The position numbers were made by a program, and so were the translations under genes. DNA of 12,907 nt, taken from the NCBI GenBank assembly GCA_023430325.1, contig JAEZAU010000135.1, forward strand, positions 1 to 12,907, read 5' to 3'. Below the pieces are notes generated by a model, which did not search any database, was not told where the DNA came from, and was given only the letters and a program-made list of their open reading frames with translations. Positions 6,890 through 12,907 of this stretch are shown piece after piece; the first letter of the stretch is position 1, and each line of letters opens with the position of its first letter. This DNA comes from Bacteroidota bacterium. Lineage in GTDB: Bacteria > Bacteroidota > Bacteroidia > Flavobacteriales_F > PHOS-HE28.

Positions 6890-8206
6890 ATGGACCGTAT
6901 CATCATAGTGCTCGCACTTCTCTTCTCTTCCGCGTCATGCGCACAGGACCTTCCGCGCCGCGCTTTTCTCGGTATACGTATGGAGAACCTGAACGACGAT
7001 ACGCGGCGCATCATGGGTTTGGATGGAACGCAAGCCATACTGATCGCCGACGTGATCCCGAATTCAACGGCGGCCGCCGCGGGCTGGCAGAAGGGCGATC
7101 TGCTCATCCAACTTAACGGGACCAGCACAGGCACCATCGATGAGGTGTTTGCAGCGCTTGGCAGGTTGAACAGCGGCGATCAGTTCAGCTATTCGATCCA
7201 ACGAGGCGGCAAACAACTAAAGGGCAAGGCGAAGCTGAAAGGATGGGCTTTCGAAACGTACCCGGATCTGGAGATGGAATACAGCAGCTTCACCTCGGCC
7301 GTCGGTACACAACGATCTGTGATCGCCAAAGGCATGAAGTACAAGGACAGGAAGCTTCCCGTAGTAGTATTCATCGGTGGAATGGGCTGCTATTCGCTGG
7401 ACACGCCACAGGACACGGCACGAAGTGAAACGCAACTCCTGAATACACTTTCGCGGAATGGATATCTCACCGTTCGCGCGGAAAAACCAGGTATCGGCGA
7501 TGGCTCCCGCACAAGCAGACCATGCAATGAAGTGAGCCTGTCAGAGGAAACTGAAAGCTATGTCGCGTTGATCCAGCAATTGAAAAAGCGGCCTGATGTG
7601 GACAGCACGAACGTCACCATTTTCGGACATAGCATGGGCGGTGTCATCGGGCCGATGATCGCGCAGCGCACACCTGTGCAGAAAGTGATCGCATACGGGA
7701 CGTTCGGAAGTTCGATGCTCGAGTATCTGCCGAAGACGCGCCGCACCATCGGCGAAGCTTTGGGCTGGGATCTCGATTCCACCGAGAGCTACATCAATAC
7801 CTTCAACGAGTGCGCCACATGGTATTTCGCCGATCGGATGAGCAGCATGGAAGCGGCGAAAAAACGACCGGAGTGCGCAGAAATGGTGAGCGTATTCGAT
7901 CTGCGCAGCCGCGCGTTCATGGATGAATTGTACAACACCAATATTGCCGGTCTGTGGCGCGGTTTCCATGGAAAGGCACTATTCCTCTATGGTGAAAGCG
8001 ACTATGTGGCTGCGAAGGAAGATCACGAGATATTGCAGGCCGTGATGGATCGATATCATCCGGGAAAGGGAACGCTTCAGATCATTCCCGCCACCGATCA
8101 CGGCATGAATTCCGCTGCCGACTTCCGTGCAGCAGCGCAACAACCTGGACCCTACAACGCCGAAGTGGGCAAGATCGTTCTGGAATGGCTGGCGAAGAAC
8201 AAATGA
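6890..8206 (+). CDS. Secreted PDZ-alpha/beta hydrolase fusion protein
   Basis: This is a 438-residue exported enzyme. The signal peptide is MDRIIIVLALLFSSASCA, cleaved before Q19 or possibly lipidated at C17, although the lipobox is poor. Residues about 26-118 form a PDZ domain (FLGIRMEN carboxylate-binding loop, IADVIPNSTAAAAGWQKGDL, IQLNG). Residues about 130-438 form an alpha/beta hydrolase with a complete triad: S248 in GHSMGG, D371 in YGESDYVA and H404 in ATDHGM. VVVFIGGMGC around 158-167 probably supplies the oxyanion hole. The substrate is unknown; esterase or peptidase activity in the periplasm or outside is likely. The stop codon overlaps the next start by 4 bp (ATGA), indicating translational coupling with the DUF885 gene. 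Confidence 0.9.
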   Translation: MDRIIIVLALLFSSASCAQDLPRRAFLGIRMENLNDDTRRIMGLDGTQAILIADVIPNSTAAAAGWQKGDLLIQLNGTSTGTIDEVFAALGRLNSGDQFSYSIQRGGKQLKGKAKLKGWAFETYPDLEMEYSSFTSAVGTQRSVIAKGMKYKDRKLPVVVFIGGMGCYSLDTPQDTARSETQLLNTLSRNGYLTVRAEKPGIGDGSRTSRPCNEVSLSEETESYVALIQQLKKRPDVDSTNVTIFGHSMGGVIGPMIAQRTPVQKVIAYGTFGSSMLEYLPKTRRTIGEALGWDLDSTESYINTFNECATWYFADRMSSMEAAKKRPECAEMVSVFDLRSRAFMDELYNTNIAGLWRGFHGKALFLYGESDYVAAKEDHEILQAVMDRYHPGKGTLQIIPATDHGMNSAADFRAAAQQPGPYNAEVGKIVLEWLAKNK

Positions 8207-9522
8207 GGGGTTGGTGCCGGTCGGCGCTTTTCTCGCTGGCGATCGCCGGAGCGGGAACATTCTTCTGGCAGGCAGCGACGCCCACCACTTTCGATCGTTT
8301 CGCTCAGGAATTCACTTCCGCATATGCAGAAATGGATCCCGATCCATATGTGTTGGAGTTCAAGGACAGGCTGGGGAACATTCCTCCGGAGAACATTCTG
8401 ATCCAACGTCAGCAGTTCTTCCAGCAACAAAAGGATCGTCTCGCTCACTTCGATCGCGAAAAGCTTTCGGAAGACCAACAGTCCGAGGCAGCATTGATCG
8501 CCTACATGATCGAACGGCACCAAGAGCAACTGGACATCGAACTGGCATGGTCGAAAGCCGGTAGGCCTGCAGCAACACGGGGACTCGAAGGAATGCCGGA
8601 AAAAGACCGTTGGTATCGCTGGCTGATCAAGCGGTACACGAGCACCGGAGTAGCGCCTCAAGAAGTGAAGGAGATCGGTCTGCAGGAGGTCACGCGTTGC
8701 AGACAGGAACTTGATCGTCTGGCCACTGAACTTCAACTGTCGCCGGAAGAATTTCTAGAAACCCTTGCATCGGATCTTTCCGTGATCACCGACAAACAAC
8801 AACTCCTTTCCGGGTTCAACACACTCGACAGTGTGGTACGAATGAACCTGAAGTCATTCATTGAGGTGGATGATATCGATCCGGTTCATGCAATGGAATG
8901 GCCAGGTGCCGGTGCCAACACACCACCCGGCATCTATCTACCCATGGAACAGAATCCGTATGGCCACGATGTCTTTCAATTCAACTTCCATGGCGGGCGG
9001 TTCAACATCCGGAACCTTGGCTGGCTTTATTTACACGAAGCGATACCGGGTCATCACCTGCAGTCATCGATCCGTCGCAAGCTGCCACACAGCGATCTAA
9101 GGGCACATCTTGTAGAAGGCGGAAATTTCGAAGGCTGGGCCTGTTATGTGGAGTATCATGGAGATCTGCTGGGGGCCTATTCCGATCGGTGGCAGGAGGT
9201 GGGAAAGTGGGAATGGGACCTGGTACGCTCGGCCCGGCTCGTCCTCGATATCGGCATACATGCAGAAGGCTGGTCGCGCGAAGATGCTTTACGTTACTGG
9301 CGAGAGAACATACCCGGGCAGGATGCGATCGCGGAGCGCGAAGTGGACCGTGTAACGGCGATGCCCGGGCAGGTGCTCAGCTACAAGGTGGGCGCGGCAA
9401 AGATCGAACAGCTTAAGCATGCATATCTGGAAGCCGATCGCTCACGGACCGACAAGGACTTTCACCTCGCCTTTTTACAGGCAGGACAAATACCCTTGGA
9501 AGTGATCGCGAATTACCTCTGA
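8203..9522 (+). CDS. DUF885-family metallopeptidase-like protein
   Basis: This is a 439-residue protein of the DUF885 family. The ATG at 8203 overlaps the previous stop codon by 4 bp and starts the hydrophobic leader MRGWCRSALFSLAIAGAGTF; an in-frame ATG at 8185 adds six residues of no apparent use. Family hallmarks are HEAIPGHHLQ at residues 278-287 (the zinc-binding HExxxGHH arrangement), FEGWACYVE around 309-317 (candidate further ligand), DIGIHAEGWS around 349-358 and MPGQVLSYKVG around 387-397. Together these predict a zinc-dependent peptidase-like fold in the periplasm or envelope. It is clearly shorter than typical DUF885 proteins (about 550-600 residues); the missing length appears to be in the N-terminal half. 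Coupling to a PDZ-hydrolase suggests the two act on the same class of substrate. Confidence 0.92.
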   Translation: MRGWCRSALFSLAIAGAGTFFWQAATPTTFDRFAQEFTSAYAEMDPDPYVLEFKDRLGNIPPENILIQRQQFFQQQKDRLAHFDREKLSEDQQSEAALIAYMIERHQEQLDIELAWSKAGRPAATRGLEGMPEKDRWYRWLIKRYTSTGVAPQEVKEIGLQEVTRCRQELDRLATELQLSPEEFLETLASDLSVITDKQQLLSGFNTLDSVVRMNLKSFIEVDDIDPVHAMEWPGAGANTPPGIYLPMEQNPYGHDVFQFNFHGGRFNIRNLGWLYLHEAIPGHHLQSSIRRKLPHSDLRAHLVEGGNFEGWACYVEYHGDLLGAYSDRWQEVGKWEWDLVRSARLVLDIGIHAEGWSREDALRYWRENIPGQDAIAEREVDRVTAMPGQVLSYKVGAAKIEQLKHAYLEADRSRTDKDFHLAFLQAGQIPLEVIANYL

Positions 9523-9782
9523 ACTGTTCTCGGGGGAGAAGCTCCTGAACTCGTTGGTCGTGTTCCGAAAACAACCTTCTTGCCCTGAACCCCTCACCCC
9601 ATTTCGAGAACATCGTCCGCACCTGGCGGATCGGAAAGGAGACAACGCTGGAAGGCTTTGCGTTGCTTCATATGTGATGGACAGTTGGAAGCTGTAGCCA
9701 CCGAACCACCCATGAACGCCTCACCACTGCAAAGCAACGATCCACGGCCCATCCAACGTCTTTTGTTCGATCGAGTTAACAG

Positions 9783-11159
9783 ATGAAGTACGCTTTGGTC
9801 CTTCTCCTTTTCATTTCCCGGCTCCATGCGCAGGAACTCGTGCAGAACGGTGACTTCGAGAGCTTCACTTCATGTCCTGATTACGTAAGCCAGATCGATC
9901 GTGCGACCGGTTGGAGCCGGCCAACGAATGGTACTTCGGATTACTTCAATGCCTGCTTGAACGTTCCCTTCAGCATGAGCGTGCCGGACAACCAGATGGG
10001 AGATCAGGCTGCCCGATCGGGAGATGGCTATGCTGGCTTCTATTGTTTCTACGGGAATTCGGCAGCGGACATCCCAAATGACCTGTATCGCGAATATGTA
10101 TCGCGGGCGCTCACATCACCGCTTGTTCCCGGCATTACCTATTCCATCGAATTTCATGTCAGCCTCAGCGATGTTTCCAAGTATGCCGTGGACAATATCG
10201 GAGCATTGCTGTCGGTGGAACAACCCTATCGCGCCGATGAGCTGGCCATTGAAGCTGAGCCACAGATCACAACAACCAGCAATTCCTTCATTGCGGACAA
10301 GGATGGATGGACGAAGATCTCCGGATGCTTCACTGCCGATTCCGCCTATGCCTACATCACCATCGGTTATTTCCTGACCGGGAGTAACGTCGTATACCAG
10401 GAGGTCCCTTCGCAATTTCCGCTCGTCCATAACAGCTATTACTACATCGATGATGTGAGCGTATTGCCGATCGAAGAGCCGTCATTGGGGCCGGATATTG
10501 AGAGTTGCGAAGCAGTGACGATCGCAGTGCTGGAACCGATGGCGGGTTTACAATACTCATGGAATACGGGCGAGCCGGGCACTTCGATCGTGGTCGATAC
10601 ATCAGGCACTTACTGGGTCACATCGCAGATAGGAGAATGCATCGTGAGCGACACGATCGAAGTGAAGATCCGGGACCGGATGGAATTGGAACCTTCCGAA
10701 ATGATCCATGACTTCTGCGCCGCACCACAGGTCCATATCCATACCGATGATCTTCCTGCCGGCGCGATGGTGACCTGGATGAACGGATATACGAACGACA
10801 GTCTTCTGATCGACCATCCTGGGATCTATTCGTACACTGCGACCTCACCCGATCATTGTCCCGCAGCATCAAGCATCGTCGTGCATGATGAATGCGAGCA
10901 TCCCGTATACTTTCCGAACGCGTTCACACCGAATGGCGATGGCATCAATGACGTGTTCATACCCGAGTTCGATCCCTGGTCGATGTCCGTCCAATATGCG
11001 ATCTACGATCGCTGGGGCGCTCATATTTCGACCCCTGAAGATGATGGTTGGAGCGGCGATGGTTTCCCGATCGGTGTCTACCAGGTGCAATACATCACAG
11101 AGCACCTTTTTACGAAAAAGAGAAGAAGCGGCCGCGCAACGATCACGCTGATCCGCTGA
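9783..11159 (+). CDS. Secreted T9SS type B (gliding-motility-type C-terminal domain) protein
   Basis: This is a 458-residue surface protein. The signal peptide MKYALVLLLFISRLHA is cleaved before Q17. Residues about 17-232 form a carbohydrate-binding-like jelly-roll module typical of these proteins (ELVQNGDFESF, CPDYVSQIDRATGWSRPT, GTSDYFNACL, NSYYYIDDVSV). Two Ig/PKD-like repeats follow, about 233-297 (LQYSWNTGEPGTSIVVDTSG) and about 300-370 (MVTWMNGYTNDSLLIDHPG). The type B sorting domain occupies the last 84 residues: VYFPNAFTPNGDGINDVF, YAIYDRWGAHISTPEDDGW, then GVYQVQYITE and a GRATITLIR end. It is predicted to pass the outer membrane by T9SS and act as an adhesin-like or binding protein. 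The 260-bp gap before it (9523-9782) holds no gene that I can support. Confidence 0.92.
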   Translation: MKYALVLLLFISRLHAQELVQNGDFESFTSCPDYVSQIDRATGWSRPTNGTSDYFNACLNVPFSMSVPDNQMGDQAARSGDGYAGFYCFYGNSAADIPNDLYREYVSRALTSPLVPGITYSIEFHVSLSDVSKYAVDNIGALLSVEQPYRADELAIEAEPQITTTSNSFIADKDGWTKISGCFTADSAYAYITIGYFLTGSNVVYQEVPSQFPLVHNSYYYIDDVSVLPIEEPSLGPDIESCEAVTIAVLEPMAGLQYSWNTGEPGTSIVVDTSGTYWVTSQIGECIVSDTIEVKIRDRMELEPSEMIHDFCAAPQVHIHTDDLPAGAMVTWMNGYTNDSLLIDHPGIYSYTATSPDHCPAASSIVVHDECEHPVYFPNAFTPNGDGINDVFIPEFDPWSMSVQYAIYDRWGAHISTPEDDGWSGDGFPIGVYQVQYITEHLFTKKRRSGRATITLIR

Positions 11160-11810
11160 CTAACGCGGCGCGGGATCCACCACTGCAGGTGCTTTCCACT
11201 CAATGCCGAATTGAGCCGCATATTCTTTCAATGATCCCAGGCCTACTGATCTACGCCTTTCCTCCACCTTCGCTTCATCCCGTATCGGTTCAATGTATGC
11301 ACGTCCCTTCAGGTAACCGATCTGTGAACCATATATCTGCTCTTCCCCTTTATTAACAGCCACGCGATCTTCGAGTATGGCCAATTCTGAGGCGCGGGAC
11401 TTTCCATCAGCGACCGCCTGCCTCATCATGGCCAGATAATATTCCTGCGATCGAACATCGTCATCGCAATGCAGTATCACCAGGAATAATGCCTGGCTCG
11501 CCTTGCGGCCCACCTCATTTTCGGAAAGCCAGCCTGCACTATCCAGGATCGCCAACACTCTTATACGATGCCTGGAATCGGACTCCATGGCTCTCTCAAT
11601 GAGACTGTCCGGCGGTGCAGCCGGGAGATAACTTGAGATCTGCATGCGGACCAATTGATCGGCCTCATACATCTGCTCCAATTCCGCCTTTAGCTTATCC
11701 TTTCGACCTACATCCACTTCTTGAGCGGTGAGAAGAGCATTACAGGTCAATGCATATACATTGAACAGAACCTTCAATAGAACCGCTCTATGTACACGTG
11801 ACTTCATCAT
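11160..11810 (-). CDS. DUF6624-family exported protein
   Basis: This is a 216-residue protein. Two successive ATG codons (11810 and 11807) open the frame. A long leader (VHRAVLLKVLFNVYALTCNALLTA) has likely cleavage before Q30. The mature part matches the uncharacterised DUF6624 family: LEQMYEADQLVRMQ, VLAILDSAGWLSENEVGRKA, QALFLVILHCDDDVRSQEYY, LAILEDRVAVNKGEEQIYGS and VEERRRSVGLGSLKEYAAQ. The usual QHAD motif reads LHCD here. The function of the family is unknown. The stop codon abuts the stop codon of the convergent T9SS gene with no intergenic base. By eye the gene and its upstream gap are somewhat more A/T-rich than their neighbours, which could hint at a different history. Confidence 0.85.
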   Translation of the reverse strand: MMKSRVHRAVLLKVLFNVYALTCNALLTAQEVDVGRKDKLKAELEQMYEADQLVRMQISSYLPAAPPDSLIERAMESDSRHRIRVLAILDSAGWLSENEVGRKASQALFLVILHCDDDVRSQEYYLAMMRQAVADGKSRASELAILEDRVAVNKGEEQIYGSQIGYLKGRAYIEPIRDEAKVEERRRSVGLGSLKEYAAQFGIEWKAPAVVDPAPR

Positions 11811-11883
11811 GGAACCTGTGCTTAGCTAATATCCATTTATCGATCCAGCTGACACTGAATAACGCCTATCACATAGTGACCCC

Positions 11884-12387
11884 TCAGGGGATGGGCAGTT
11901 TCTTATCATTGAGCCCAGCTGCGAGCAGATACTCCGCCAATTCAGAAGCTCCTCCCCGCTCCGCATGATGCAACAATGTGAGCCCATGAGGCCCCTTGGA
12001 ATGCAACACGGCAGGATCGAGCTCGATCATCCTCTTCACCAGATCCGTGCGACCCAACATCGCATGAACGAAGATGCTCGCACGCGCGCCTTTTCCGATC
12101 AAGTATTGCGCGATCTCCTTGTCACCCACATGGCCCGCCCCATCCAGCGCTGATTCGAAATCGCCGCCGCCAAGATCCCAACTCGCATAGAGCAATCCAG
12201 GCTCTTCAGCCAGCATCCGTTGTACTTCTGGAAGGTTGTTATGGCCAGCGCTCACGAATTGCTTCACCAGATCGTCCGGGATGCGGGGAGGTCTTTCTTT
12301 TGATCCTTGCGCTTGCACACTCCTGATGCCATATCCAAGAGACGGAACGGCAATGGCTGCGGTCTTGAGAAAATGTCTTCGTTCCAT
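11884..12387 (-). CDS. Tat-exported ankyrin-repeat protein
   Basis: This is a 167-residue protein. The frame is open back to 12570, but that extension is antisense to the permease's complementary strand context and is Gly/Arg-rich. The ATG at 12387 gives a clean twin-arginine leader, MERRHFLKTAAIAVPSLGYG, with cleavage before Q27 (SVQA|Q). The mature part is about four short ankyrin-like helix pairs: about 45-68 (NLPEVQRMLAEEPGLLYA), 78-101 (ALDGAGHVGDKEIAQYLIGKG), 107-130 (HAMLGRTDLVKRMIELDPAV) and 134-159 (LTLLHHAERGGASELAEYLL). Ankyrin repeats bind proteins, so a periplasmic interaction role is inferred. It begins 11 bp after the permease stop codon and is very probably co-transcribed with it. 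Confidence 0.87.
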   Translation of the reverse strand: MERRHFLKTAAIAVPSLGYGIRSVQAQGSKERPPRIPDDLVKQFVSAGHNNLPEVQRMLAEEPGLLYASWDLGGGDFESALDGAGHVGDKEIAQYLIGKGARASIFVHAMLGRTDLVKRMIELDPAVLHSKGPHGLTLLHHAERGGASELAEYLLAAGLNDKKLPIP

Positions 12388-12398
12388 GATCTTCAATT

Positions 12399-12907
12399 TC
12401 ACTCCCACCGCAACGCCTTCACCGGATCCGTCTGCGCCGCACGCACCGCCCGGAAGCTCACCGTAGCCGCCGCGATCAACAGCACCACGAGACCCGCGCC
12501 CACGAACACCACCGGATCGATCGATGTGCGGAAGGCGAATGTCTCGAGCCAGCGCTGCACACCGTACCACGCCAGCGGAACGGCGATCACCGATGCAAGC
12601 ACCACCAGTACCAGGAAATCGCGTGTCACCAGGTAAGTGATCTGGCCCGTCTCCGCACCGAGCACCTTGCGGATCCCGATCTCACGTGTGCGTTTCTGCG
12701 CGGTCCACGAAGCAAGTGCGAAGAGCCCAAGACAGGCGATGAACACCGCGAACAACGAGAACAGACCCACCAGTTTCGCAAGCTTGCCCTGCGCATCGTA
12801 CTGCTCATCCAGCTTCTCGTCCAGCCACTGGTACTCGAACGGATACTCCTGCGTGTGCTCTTTCCACAATGCTTCCGTCTGGGCGATGGTGTTCGATGGA
12901 TCGCCGG
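12399..12907 (-). CDS. MacB/FtsX-like ABC transporter permease, C-terminal part (N-terminus outside window)
   Basis: The minus-strand frame is open from the right edge to the TGA at 12401-12399, giving about 169 residues. Upstream of the in-frame TTG at 12869 the frame continues as GDPSNTIAQTEALWKEH, so the gene extends beyond the window. The visible part ends the periplasmic domain (FEYQWLDEKLDEQYDAQ) and holds the last three transmembrane helices: LFSLFAVFIACLGLFALASW, then FLVLVVLASVIAVPLAWYGV, then VVFVGAGLVVLLIAAATVSF. The cytoplasmic coupling segment TAQKRTREIGIRKVLGA and the closing RAVRAAQTDPVKALRWE are characteristic of the large FtsX-domain permeases of Bacteroidota that use mechanotransmission and do not form a classical channel. 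The substrate cannot be told from this part. It is the upstream member of an operon with the ankyrin protein. Confidence 0.93.
   Translation of the reverse strand, partial: GDPSNTIAQTEALWKEHTQEYPFEYQWLDEKLDEQYDAQGKLAKLVGLFSLFAVFIACLGLFALASWTAQKRTREIGIRKVLGAETGQITYLVTRDFLVLVVLASVIAVPLAWYGVQRWLETFAFRTSIDPVVFVGAGLVVLLIAAATVSFRAVRAAQTDPVKALRWE

Noticed and set aside
8152..8736. 194-codon minus-strand open frame
   Set aside because: It is antisense to the end of the hydrolase gene and the start of DUF885, which are both strongly supported and overlap by ATGA.
9523..9545. TTCTC/GAGAA small hairpin right after the DUF885 stop codon
   Set aside because: A five-pair stem with no T-run is too weak to call a terminator.
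9661..9739. Inverted pair CGTTGCTT / AAGCAACG in the 9523-9782 gap
   Set aside because: It has only 8-bp arms separated by 63 bases, which is expected by chance at this scale.
9594..9827. 77-codon minus-strand open frame in the gap before the T9SS type B gene
   Set aside because: It overlaps the signal peptide coding region of a sound plus-strand gene and has no recognisable features.
11880..11890. CCCCT-C-AGGGG palindrome over the ankyrin gene stop codon, as a terminator
   Set aside because: A one-base centre leaves no loop, so the effective stem is only about three or four pairs, and no T-run follows.

Overview
The window is ordinary-looking chromosome of a Bacteroidota bacterium, most likely a Flavobacteriales-type lineage with GC content somewhat above 50%. 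The evidence is a type B (gliding-motility/CHU_C-like) sorting domain, a probable type A type IX secretion (T9SS) sorting domain, a DUF6624 protein, a MacB/FtsX-like permease of the form common in this phylum, and signal peptides that are nearly all cut in front of a glutamine. No phage, transposase, CRISPR array, tRNA or rRNA was seen.

Layout. Position 1-707 (minus) is the N-terminal part of a secreted propeller-like protein that runs off the left edge. It is divergent from a MuiA-family (DUF4140/DUF4139) exported protein at 837-2441. A 370-bp gene-free stretch follows (2442-2811), packed with repeat-like and palindromic DNA. Four plus-strand genes come next: a two-domain secreted protein (2812-3702), a probable T9SS type A substrate (3891-4907), a TolB-like propeller (4960-5829) and an AraC-family regulator (5912-6841). 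Then comes a tight pair, a secreted PDZ-alpha/beta hydrolase fusion (6890-8206) overlapping by 4 bp a DUF885 metallopeptidase-like protein (8203-9522). A T9SS type B protein (9783-11159) closes the plus-strand block. It meets, stop codon to stop codon with no spacer, a minus-strand block made of a DUF6624 protein (11160-11810), a Tat-exported ankyrin-repeat protein (11884-12387) and the C-terminal end of an ABC transporter permease (12399 to the right edge).

How it fits together. Almost every gene encodes an envelope or secreted protein; AraC is the only obvious cytoplasmic one. The clearest functional unit is the hydrolase/DUF885 pair, which may act on imported or extracellular peptides or esters and may be controlled by the AraC gene just upstream. 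The other genes look like a loose collection of cell-surface functions. I did not find a convincing new multi-gene system. The most informative signals are at DNA level (about fourfold excess of GATC, and nested intergenic repeats at 2442-2811) and at processing level (eight of ten exported proteins follow the Bacteroidota Q-rule).
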